The notes: generated by a model from the sequence alone, not told the origin. A stretch of DNA of 5,265 nucleotides from Gemmatimonadota bacterium (GCA_947457715.1 CANGXK010000204.1:1-5265), one strand, 5' to 3'. Numbered from the stretch's first letter, positions 1 through 5,265 are shown. Numbers and translations: made by a program.

Positions 1-822
1 AGCGACCTGTTCGAGGAAGTCGCCAAGTTCCGCGCCGCGCGTCGGTTGTGGGCGCGCCTCATGCGCGAGCGGTTTGGCGCCAACGACGCGAGCTGCAAGC
101 TGCGATTCCACACGCAGACCGGCGGTGTCACGCTCACCGCGCAGCAGCCGCTTAACAACGTGGTGCGCGTGACGGTCCAGGCGCTCGCCGCCGCACTCGG
201 CGGCACGCAGTCGTTGCACACGAACGGATACGACGAAGCGCTCGCCTTGCCCACCGCGGACGCCGCCACACTCGCATTGCGCACGCAGCAGATCGTGGGC
301 TACGAGTCGGGCGTAGCGCAAACGGCAGACCCGCTCGCCGGCAGCTGGTACGTGGAGCAGCTCACCGATACGGTCGAAGCACGCGCGCTCGAGTTGCTGG
401 AGCGCGTCGATGCGCTCGGTGGTGCCGCAGCGGCTATTCGCGCCGGATTCTTCCAGGACGAAATCGGACGCAGCGCGTATGAGTATCAGCTGCGTGTGGA
501 AGCCGGTGAGACCGTTGTGGTCGGCGTCAACAAGTTCAGCGATGGGCAGGATCCGCCAATCATCCCGTCGCCGGACTTCAGCGCACTCGAAGTCGGACAG
601 GTCGCGGGATTGAAGCAGGTGAAGGCCTCCCGTGACCATGCGGCGGTGCAGGCGGCGCTGCAGGCGATCGCCGACATCGCGCCTGAGTACTTGCCGGTGC
701 ACATCGGTGCGCGCGCGCCGCTCATGCCGCGCATTATCGATGCCGTGCGCTTGCGGGCATCGGTCGGCGAGATCGCCGACACGCTCGAGAAGGTCTGGGG
801 ACGGTACCAGCCCAGCATGTGA
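1..822 (+). CDS. Methylmalonyl-CoA mutase family protein, large (catalytic) subunit, 5'-truncated
   Basis: This is the last 273 residues of a B12-dependent acyl-CoA mutase; the frame is open from base 1. Family enzymes rearrange the carbon skeleton of acyl-CoAs (methylmalonyl-CoA to succinyl-CoA in the classic case) in the cytoplasm. Visible family signatures are KFRAARRLWARLM (residues 9-21), RFHTQTGGVTLTAQQP (35-50), NNVVRV, LGGTQSLHTNGYDEALALPT (near 72-91), YESGVAQTADPLAGSWYVE (near 102-120) and VVVGVNKF. These line up collinearly with the second half of the TIM-barrel domain and the linker of human mutase. The protein stops at WGRYQPSM, where single-chain enzymes continue into the cobalamin domain with its DxHxxG motif, so this is the split type that needs a separate B12 subunit. 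The substrate-contacting residues that separate methylmalonyl- from isobutyryl-type mutases lie upstream of the window, so substrate is undecided. The next gene follows on the same strand after 69 bp. Confidence 0.95.
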   Translation, partial: SDLFEEVAKFRAARRLWARLMRERFGANDASCKLRFHTQTGGVTLTAQQPLNNVVRVTVQALAAALGGTQSLHTNGYDEALALPTADAATLALRTQQIVGYESGVAQTADPLAGSWYVEQLTDTVEARALELLERVDALGGAAAAIRAGFFQDEIGRSAYEYQLRVEAGETVVVGVNKFSDGQDPPIIPSPDFSALEVGQVAGLKQVKASRDHAAVQAALQAIADIAPEYLPVHIGARAPLMPRIIDAVRLRASVGEIADTLEKVWGRYQPSM

Positions 823-891
823 CCTGCGTCGCGATCGGGTCGGCACGGCGTGTGCAACCCGTGTCCGCACCTTTCACGACGGAGCACAGGC
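823..891 (+). other. Short intergenic spacer
   Basis: This 69-bp gap lies between the mutase stop and the next ATG on the same strand. I see no clear terminator hairpin with a T-tract and no convincing -10/-35 pair. Its only recognisable element is the ribosome binding site at its 3' end. Co-transcription of the two genes is possible but not shown. Confidence 0.5.
881..884 (+). promoter_or_regulatory. Ribosome binding site (GGAG) fixing the ATG at 892
   Basis: GGAG lies 7 bases before the ATG at 892. A GTG at 850 in the same frame would extend the protein by 14 residues, but it lacks such a site and would add a Cys/Pro/Arg-rich stretch unlike the helical body of the protein. The ATG at 892 is therefore preferred. 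Confidence 0.7.
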
Positions 892-1422
892 ATGGATACA
901 GGACGCGATTTCCTTCGCGCGCAGCTCAACAATGCGATCGCGCAGCACCACGCACTATTGGGTAGCCTGCGCGATCATGCGGGACAGGCCGACGATCCGA
1001 TGTATCGTCAGCTGTGCGAGAAGCACATTCCGGCGCTCGAGCACCATCAGGCGATGCTCGAGGCCTACGGCACGTCGGTCGGATCAGACGGTGGCAGCGG
1101 CCTGAAGAACGTGCTTGGCTCGGCACTCGGCAAGGCGCGTGACGCCGTCGATGCCATGCGCGGCACCGACTTCCTGCGCGTCGTAGGCGATATTGTGATG
1201 ATCCGTCAGGCGCAGGACACGTTCGGCGTGTTCGCCGCCGCGGGTGTCCGACTCGGTGATGCCCGACTGGCCGAGCTTGGCACGATGGGCGAAAAGGAGC
1301 ACGACACCATGCAGCGCGATTTCAATGCGTTCTGTGTGGAGTCCTTCGTCCAGCATGTGCAGGGAACCGTCGCGACAGCGAGCGGCGATCGCAACGCATC
1401 GTCCGCCGCCTCGCACGCCTAG
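892..1422 (+). CDS. Helical-bundle protein of unknown function, possibly ferritin-like
   Basis: I do not recognise this 176-residue protein as a named family. It has no signal peptide or membrane segment and should be cytoplasmic. It reads as two helical hairpins: helices near 6-30 and 36-60, a Gly/Ser-rich linker near 60-70, then helices near 93-119 and 122-158, with a disordered Ser/Ala tail. Acid and histidine residues cluster in the helices: QHH (18-20), EKH (43-45), EHHQ (50-53) and EKEH (134-137). EKEH fits the ExxH metal-ligand motif of ferritin-like di-iron proteins, but helix 2 shows no matching ExxH, so a complete di-iron site is not evident. A DUF892/YciF-like or other stress-related bundle is the nearest guess, and that is inference. 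The coding character is good: the frame is long, starts after a clear ribosome binding site and ends exactly at the edge of the inverted repeat. The gene is convergent with the Ig/LVIVD protein gene. Confidence 0.8.
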   Translation: MDTGRDFLRAQLNNAIAQHHALLGSLRDHAGQADDPMYRQLCEKHIPALEHHQAMLEAYGTSVGSDGGSGLKNVLGSALGKARDAVDAMRGTDFLRVVGDIVMIRQAQDTFGVFAAAGVRLGDARLAELGTMGEKEHDTMQRDFNAFCVESFVQHVQGTVATASGDRNASSAASHA

Positions 1423-1628
1423 GCGAACTGCAACGGCGAACGGCAACGGCAACAGCGGGAACACGGATTCAAAAACGATAACACCGATTACACAGATAAG
1501 CCGCACCGCGCGTTCCTCCCGCGCTGTTGCTCAAATGCTTTTGCTTATCTGTGCGATCGGTGTCATCTGATTTGATCCGTGTTCTGGCTGTTGCGGTTGC
1601 TTTTCGCCGTTGCCGTTGCTGTTCGCCT
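1421..1628. repeat. Large imperfect inverted repeat filling a convergent intergenic region; possible bidirectional terminator
   Basis: The left arm (1421-1501) and right arm (1543-1628) are reverse complements over about 80 bases with few mismatches and short gaps. Matching blocks include AGGCGAAC (1421-1428 with GTTCGCCT 1621-1628), GAACACGGAT (1459-1468 with 1575-1584), ACACCGAT (1481-1488 with 1556-1563) and CACAGATAAGC (1491-1501 with GCTTATCTGTG 1543-1553). The loop is about 41 bases. The outer half of each arm is built of hexamer-like CGGCAA/CAACGG units, and the inner half of ACACNGAT-like units. The repeat overlaps the TAG of the left gene (1420-1422) and the TAA of the right gene (minus strand, 1630-1628), so it occupies the whole gap. 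Any transcript across it could fold into a very long hairpin, which would suit termination or mRNA 3'-end protection for both genes. It could also be a dispersed non-coding palindromic element of the REP/REPIN or MITE kind. No transposase is present. Confidence 0.85.
1508..1524. repeat. Small GC-rich hairpin inside the loop of the large inverted repeat
   Basis: GCGCG (1508-1512) and CGCGC (1520-1524) flank a 7-base loop, TTCCTCC. The hairpin sits in the loop of the large inverted repeat, where it could nucleate folding. The loop sequence is pyrimidine-rich and is complementary to a Shine-Dalgarno-like purine tract; that is noted without a functional claim. Confidence 0.45.
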
Positions 1629-3676
1629 TACGGCGTGATCGCCTTCGCCTTGGGCTCGAGCTTCGCCGACCACAGCCCAGAGTTGAAGTCGGTGAACAGC
1701 ACCTGGCCCTTCCACGGCATCGCGTTCATCACAAACGGCGCGTTGGCGGTGAACGCCTTCGGATCGTATGGCTTGAACACGGCGATCTCGCGCTTCTGGT
1801 CGGCGAGGTTGCCCATCAACTCACCGCTCACGTCGACGATGCGGACGCCGCCATCGTAGTACGCCTGATAGAGAATGTCGTCCTCCACGATGATGTCGTG
1901 CGCACCGAAATCTTCGAGGTGATAGCGGCCGACTTTGCGCGGATGCATCGGATCCGTCGCATCCACGATGTGGACATAGCCGCCCGATGACTGAGCGATG
2001 CCGCCGGCGGTGCCGAGCGTGGAACGATAGTTCGTGCCTTCCCATACCCGCCCGGCGCGGTTCATCTCTTCGTCGCCGAGGAACAGGTAGACGCGTCCTG
2101 TCGACTGCTGGAAGTAGGGATAGATCTCGTGGCCGGAGTTGATCGGGAACACGTTGATCAGCTTCGGCTTCTCGATCGTGCCGCCGTACTTGCCGTTCCC
2201 GACGTCCACCATCACCGCGCCCACGCCGCCCTGTGCCGAATAGGCGATGCCGTCGCGCACCCAGAGATCGTGGATGCGGGCGTTCGGATGCTGATACTCG
2301 CTTACGTACTTCGGCTTGTAGATGTCCTTCACGTCGATGATCACGTACTTCTGTCCGCCCGAGATCGCGAACAGATGATCGTTCGTGGCGAACATGTTGT
2401 GTACGCCGCCGGTGAGTTCCTGGTCGAACGTGGACGCGATCGTGGGGTGCGCCGGATTCGCGAGATCGAGAATCACCACGCCGTTCACGCGGTTCGAGGC
2501 CCCTTCGCGGGCCAGCACGCCGTAGCGGCCGTCGGGCGACACCGTCACATCGTTGATCGTGCGCGCATCGATCTTGATGGAGTCCGTCTTCACGATGTTG
2601 TTCATGTCCGTGATGTCGAACACCATCCCGTAGCCATCGACGCCCCACGTGCCCACCAGCGCGTAGTCACGGCCGTCCTTGCCGGTCCACGGCCAGAGAT
2701 CGGAGGTCGCCGTGGTCGCGATGTTGCCGCGGCCGGTCACCGTGATGCGGCGCACCACGTCGCGCGGCTTCGCCTCGAGCACCTTGCGCGCGGTCACGGT
2801 GCCGGACTGCGCGAGAATGGTGAAGCGGCCCGGATAGTTCGCGGTGAACCGACCCCAGTCGATGATGCCGGGACCACCCGGCGCGACCGTCGTGTCGTCG
2901 GGCGTGTAGGTGTAGCTCCACGTGATCACCGCATCCTTCACCGGCGCGCCGGCCGCTGTTCTCGCCGTCGCGTTCAGGCGGACCACCTGACCGGTCAGGA
3001 TCACGTCTTCCTTGATGTCGAGCGCGAGCACCCGCACCGGGTTGGCGGCAATCGTGTAGCTCCTCGTGGCCGTCACGCCTTCGGTTTCGGCGCTGATCAC
3101 CACCGTGCCGGCCTTGAGCGCGGTCACCGTGCCGAAGCGATCCACCTCCGCCACGGTCGGCGCGCTGCTGCGCCACGTCGGAAGAAGGCCGGTGCGCGGG
3201 CTGCCGTCGGCATGCACGCCGTTCACCTGGTGCCCGATCGAGATGCCCGTGTACAAGCGGCCGGAATCGGCCGTGATCACCAGCTTCGACAGCGCTGGCC
3301 ACGTCACCAACACGGGAATGTCGAGCGTGATCGGTCCGTTCGCACCCGCTGCGGTCGCGGTCGCCGTGTACGAGCCCGCGCGAAACGCGCGAACCTGACC
3401 GTCATTGAACGCCACGGCTTGCCGCGGACCACCGACACGCACCACGGCATCCGCGATCACATTGCCGGCGGCATCGTACGCCACCACCTTGAAGGGCTGC
3501 GACTCCCCGGCGCGGATCGTCACCTTGGCCGGTTCCGCAGCGAGTCGTGCCACCGCGGCCTGACGGGCAGCGTCTTGTGCGCCGAGGGGAGCCGCCAGGA
3601 AGCCACCGAGGGCGAGTGGTGCCGCAAAGAGCAGGGCGGCGGTCGTGACGAACCGCCGGGTGCGCGCTACCTTCAT
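1628..3676 (-). CDS. Secreted Ig-like domain and LVIVD-repeat beta-propeller protein
   Basis: This 682-residue protein is exported. Residues 1-33 form a signal peptide: basic MKVARTRR, then a hydrophobic Ala/Leu core ending at APLGA before QDAA. Residues 47-125 look like an Ig-like fold (AGESQPFKVVAYDAAGN). Residues 126-211 resemble a bacterial Ig-like BIG2 domain (WRSSAPTVAEVDRFGTVTALKAGTVVISA). Residues 212-303 form a third Ig-like module (ITWSYTYTPDD, YPGRFTILAQSGTVTA). Residues 306-675 form a beta-propeller of LVIVD type, with blade signatures MVFDITDMNNIVKTDSI, VVILDLANPAHPTIASTF, YVIIDVKDIYKPKYVSEY, VHIVDATDPMHPRKVGRYHL and VRIVDVSGE. His-containing loops recur (GVHNMF, RIHDLWV, SGHEIY, GAHDIIV), as in choice-of-anchor-B-like propellers. 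The domain type points to binding or adhesion outside the cytoplasm; no catalytic function is evident and the ligand is unknown. The ATG follows a GGAG. The gene is divergent from another exported propeller gene 44 bp away. Confidence 0.93.
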   Translation of the reverse strand: MKVARTRRFVTTAALLFAAPLALGGFLAAPLGAQDAARQAAVARLAAEPAKVTIRAGESQPFKVVAYDAAGNVIADAVVRVGGPRQAVAFNDGQVRAFRAGSYTATATAAGANGPITLDIPVLVTWPALSKLVITADSGRLYTGISIGHQVNGVHADGSPRTGLLPTWRSSAPTVAEVDRFGTVTALKAGTVVISAETEGVTATRSYTIAANPVRVLALDIKEDVILTGQVVRLNATARTAAGAPVKDAVITWSYTYTPDDTTVAPGGPGIIDWGRFTANYPGRFTILAQSGTVTARKVLEAKPRDVVRRITVTGRGNIATTATSDLWPWTGKDGRDYALVGTWGVDGYGMVFDITDMNNIVKTDSIKIDARTINDVTVSPDGRYGVLAREGASNRVNGVVILDLANPAHPTIASTFDQELTGGVHNMFATNDHLFAISGGQKYVIIDVKDIYKPKYVSEYQHPNARIHDLWVRDGIAYSAQGGVGAVMVDVGNGKYGGTIEKPKLINVFPINSGHEIYPYFQQSTGRVYLFLGDEEMNRAGRVWEGTNYRSTLGTAGGIAQSSGGYVHIVDATDPMHPRKVGRYHLEDFGAHDIIVEDDILYQAYYDGGVRIVDVSGELMGNLADQKREIAVFKPYDPKAFTANAPFVMNAMPWKGQVLFTDFNSGLWSAKLEPKAKAITP

Positions 3677-3720
3677 AACAGTTGTCTCCAGTGGGAAAGA
3701 ACCAGCTTAGCCCCGGCATC
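3677..3720. promoter_or_regulatory. Compact divergent control region between two secreted propeller genes
   Basis: Only 44 bp separate the two divergent start codons, too little for two full non-overlapping promoters and leaders. On the plus strand, TTGTCT (3682-3687) and GCTTAG (3705-3710) are spaced 17 bp apart but match the sigma-70 consensus poorly, and a start from there would leave almost no leader. I see no palindromic operator. Promoter elements probably extend into one or both coding regions. Confidence 0.4.
3686..3689 (-). promoter_or_regulatory. Ribosome binding site (GGAG) of the Ig/LVIVD protein gene
   Basis: Read on the minus strand, GGAG lies 9 bases upstream of the ATG at 3676-3674. 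It supports that start, which also begins a well-formed signal peptide. Confidence 0.7.
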
Positions 3721-5034
3721 ATGCCTCTCGCTCCGACCCCCCGCAAGACGTGGCGCGCTGTCCTCATCGCCCTGAGCCCCGCGGCGACCGCGCTGCCCCT
3801 CGCGATGGACGCGCAGGCCACGCCGGCGGTCGCGGTTGCGGTCGCGGTTGCGGTCACGCCCGCGAAGCCCGTGGCCGATTACTGGGCCTACGTTGGCGCG
3901 GAGTCCGCCGATAAAATCTATCGCGTGCGCTTCGGTCCGGCCGGGACCGTCGTCGAAAAGACGATCGGCGTCGGTGAACTCGCCGCCGAAATGGAGGGCC
4001 CCCACGGCCTCGTGATCTCGGCCGACGGGAAGTACCTGCACATGACGACGGGGCACGGCTTCCCCGATGGAAAGTATTGGCGCTACGAACTCGGCCCCGA
4101 CACGCTCGTCGGCCCCGGTTTGCTGCTCGGCAACTTTCCCGCCTCCATCGATGTCACCCCCGACGGGCTCTACGCCCTGGCGGTGAATTTCAATCTGCAC
4201 GGCGACATGATCCCCTCGACCGTGTCGGTCATCTATACGCCGAACGCCACCGAGGTCGCCCGGATCGTGACCTGCACGATGCCGCACGGCAGTCGTATCT
4301 CCCCTGACGGCATGCGGCAGTACTCAACCTGCATGATGGATGATCAGCTGGTCGAAGTGGACACCAAAGACTTCATGGTCGCACGCCGCTTCTCCCTGGC
4401 CCAGGGCAAGGAAGGCCCGGTCGCGGTGCAGTCCACCATGGCCGGTATGGATCATGGGGCGATGGATCATGCCGCGCACGCCGCCGGTGTGCCGCCTGCG
4501 ACCACGACCGCCAAGCCGGTTGCCGGTCCCACGATCGATCCCGCGCAGGTCGGCAGCGCCGGCATGGGCATCGAAAAGCACGTGATGGCCCCGGCGTCGT
4601 GTTCGCCCACGTGGGCGCAGCCGTCGGCCGACGGCGCCAGGATCTACGTGGCCTGCAACAAGGCCGATGAAATCCTCGAGATCGACACCAAGTCGTGGAC
4701 GCTCACGAGGCGTATGAAGACGGGACGCGGTGTCTACAACCTCGCGGTCACGGCCGATGGCCGCATGCTCGTGGCGACGCTCAAGCAAGGCAATGCCGTC
4801 GAACTGTTCGAACTCGCCACCGGAGCGAGTGTCGGACAGCTGCCCACGTCGAACCGGCTCGCACACGGTGTCACGATCAGCGCCGATTCGCGCTATGCAT
4901 TCGTGAGCAGTGAAGGGCAGGGCGCCCAGCCCGGCAAGGTGGATGTCATCGACATCGGCGCGCGTGCAAAGGTCGGGACCGCCGACGTCGGACCGCAGGC
5001 TAGCGGTATCGCCTTCTGGAAGATGAGCAAGTGA
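3721..5034 (+). CDS. Exported YVTN-type beta-propeller protein with Met/His-rich insert
   Basis: This 437-residue protein starts at the ATG that gives a standard signal peptide: PRKTWR, hydrophobic 11-28, cleavage likely after AQA at 33. The mature N-terminus is an Ala-Val run (35-45). The body reads as a seven-bladed YVTN/lactonase-like propeller with signatures GLVISADGKYLHM (96-108), IDVTPDGLYALAV (143-155), SRISPDGMRQYSTC (191-204), QPSADGARIYVAC (300-312), LAVTADGRMLVAT (341-353) and VTISADSRYAFVS (384-396). A C-terminal strand (GIAFWK) probably closes the ring with the N-terminal YWAYVGAESADKIYRV. Between blades lies an insert near 230-290 containing MAGMDHGAMDHAAHAAG (240-256), which looks able to bind copper or another soft metal. 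Four cysteines form two matched pairs (185/204 and 294/312). The enzymatic role and substrate are unknown. In-frame TTG 3682 and GTG 3691 would spoil the signal peptide and crowd the divergent gene. No strong Shine-Dalgarno sequence precedes the ATG, so initiation may be weak or leaderless. The gene probably shares a transcript with the following chorismate mutase gene. Confidence 0.9.
   Translation: MPLAPTPRKTWRAVLIALSPAATALPLAMDAQATPAVAVAVAVAVTPAKPVADYWAYVGAESADKIYRVRFGPAGTVVEKTIGVGELAAEMEGPHGLVISADGKYLHMTTGHGFPDGKYWRYELGPDTLVGPGLLLGNFPASIDVTPDGLYALAVNFNLHGDMIPSTVSVIYTPNATEVARIVTCTMPHGSRISPDGMRQYSTCMMDDQLVEVDTKDFMVARRFSLAQGKEGPVAVQSTMAGMDHGAMDHAAHAAGVPPATTTAKPVAGPTIDPAQVGSAGMGIEKHVMAPASCSPTWAQPSADGARIYVACNKADEILEIDTKSWTLTRRMKTGRGVYNLAVTADGRMLVATLKQGNAVELFELATGASVGQLPTSNRLAHGVTISADSRYAFVSSEGQGAQPGKVDVIDIGARAKVGTADVGPQASGIAFWKMSK
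3826..3855 (+). repeat. Tandem hexamer repeat (GCGGTC/GCGGTT, five copies) inside the propeller gene
   Basis: Five perfect or one-mismatch hexamers alternate GCGGTC and GCGGTT, making a 12-bp higher unit. They encode the Ala-Val run directly after the predicted signal-peptide cleavage site. Gain or loss of units would keep the reading frame, so length may vary between strains without inactivating the gene. Confidence 0.8.
4438..4479 (+). other. Met/His-rich segment, possible metal-binding insert
   Basis: These codons cover residues 240-253 of the propeller protein, with M240, M243, H245, M248, H250 and H253 and a repeated MDH(G/A) unit. Similar Met/His clusters are known in periplasmic copper-handling proteins; metal binding here is inferred. 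The segment sits in a low-complexity linker between two propeller blades rather than in a blade. Confidence 0.55.
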
Positions 5035-5036
5035 GG
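5033..5036 (+). promoter_or_regulatory. Ribosome binding site (GAGG) overlapping the upstream stop codon
   Basis: GAGG overlaps the TGA at 5032-5034 of the propeller gene and lies 7 bases before the GTG at 5044. This arrangement suggests translational coupling of the two genes. It also supports GTG 5044 over the later ATG at 5083, which lacks a comparable site. Confidence 0.65.
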
Positions 5037-5043
5037 CGCTGGC

Positions 5044-5265
5044 GTGCCTGATACTCCGCGGCCGTTACCGGTCGTCCGTGCCATGATCGATGCGCTCGAT
5101 CGCGACCTGCTGCAGATCATGGCCAAGCGTATGGCGCTCGTCGCGGAGGTCGCCGCCTACAAGCGACAGCACGGCCTCAAAATTCGGGATGCCACCCGCG
5201 AGCGCGAAGTCCTTCGCGATCGGCAGGAGCGCGCGAAGGACCTCGGCCTGCCCGGCGACGAAATC
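5044..5265 (+). CDS. AroQ-class chorismate mutase domain protein, 3'-truncated
   Basis: Chorismate mutase converts chorismate to prephenate, the branch step to phenylalanine and tyrosine, in the cytoplasm. The first 74 residues are visible and the frame is open at the window edge. The sequence follows the AroQ alpha-helical pattern: IDALDRDLLQIMAKRMALV (15-33), VAAYKRQHGLKIRDATRERE (36-55). All active-site residues expected in this span, by alignment with the E. coli P-protein mutase domain, are present with an offset of one: R12, R29, K40, D49, R52 and E53. The GTG start is favoured because R12 is encoded upstream of the only alternative ATG (5083). The stretch RQERAKDLGLPGDEI resembles the mutase domain of the T-protein (chorismate mutase-prephenate dehydrogenase), so the gene may continue into a dehydrogenase. 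A stand-alone mutase or a prephenate dehydratase fusion cannot be excluded. It starts 9 bp after the propeller gene, probably in one operon. Confidence 0.9.
   Translation, partial: MPDTPRPLPVVRAMIDALDRDLLQIMAKRMALVAEVAAYKRQHGLKIRDATREREVLRDRQERAKDLGLPGDEI

Noticed and set aside
850..891. GTG at 850 as start of the helical-protein gene
   Set aside because: There is no ribosome binding site, whereas the ATG at 892 has GGAG at good spacing.
1084..1570. Open frames on both strands running across the inverted repeat and the end of the helical-protein gene
   Set aside because: They read through the palindrome and give low-complexity products with no start signal. The repeat looks non-coding.
1421..1628. 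Insertion sequence or CRISPR repeat
   Set aside because: There is no transposase frame, no target-site duplication that I can identify, and no regularly spaced direct repeats with unique spacers.
3682..3720. Upstream TTG (3682) or GTG (3691) as start of the YVTN-type propeller gene
   Set aside because: They add a polar stretch before the signal peptide, have no ribosome binding site, and the TTG would leave 5 bp to the divergent ATG.
2129..3775. A 548-codon open frame on the plus strand opposite the Ig/LVIVD gene
   Set aside because: It lies antisense to a gene with a clear signal peptide, recognisable domains and a ribosome binding site. Its translation is Arg/His-rich with no domain, as expected for a high-GC shadow frame.
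3673..4287. A 204-codon minus-strand open frame opposite the YVTN-type propeller gene
   Set aside because: It would be antisense to well-conserved propeller blades, its product is low-complexity His/Gly/Arg-rich, and it overlaps the divergent start region.

Overview
The window comes from a high-GC bacterium with Gram-negative style secreted proteins. The mix of a split B12-dependent acyl-CoA mutase, a secreted Ig-like/LVIVD propeller protein and a YVTN-type propeller protein would suit Gemmatimonadota or a similar environmental phylum. That placement is inference from gene style only; no rRNA or other phylogenetic marker is present.

Layout, left to right. (1) Positions 1-822 (+) hold the C-terminal half of the large subunit of a methylmalonyl-CoA mutase family enzyme. 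It ends without a cobalamin-binding domain, so that subunit must be encoded elsewhere. (2) Positions 892-1422 (+) encode a 176-residue helical protein of unknown function, possibly ferritin-like. (3) Positions 1421-1628 are a large imperfect inverted repeat that fills the whole gap between two convergent genes and touches both stop codons. (4) Positions 1628-3676 (-) encode a 682-residue secreted protein with Ig-like domains followed by an LVIVD-type beta-propeller. (5) A divergent spacer of only 44 bp (3677-3720) follows. (6) Positions 3721-5034 (+) encode a 437-residue exported YVTN-type beta-propeller with a Met/His-rich insert and two matched cysteine pairs. (7) From 5044 to the window edge (+) runs the start of an AroQ-class chorismate mutase domain, probably the N-terminus of a longer aromatic amino acid enzyme. 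It is coupled to the preceding gene through a Shine-Dalgarno sequence that overlaps the stop codon.

How the genes relate. The two exported propeller genes share one very short divergent control region, which suggests coordinated expression and perhaps a joint extracytoplasmic role. The mutase and chorismate mutase genes are ordinary central metabolism and mark the edges of this accessory-looking pair. I see no defence system, CRISPR array, RNA gene or transposase. The most unusual structure is the stop-to-stop inverted repeat at 1421-1628. The most unusual protein feature is the Met/His-rich insert in the second propeller.
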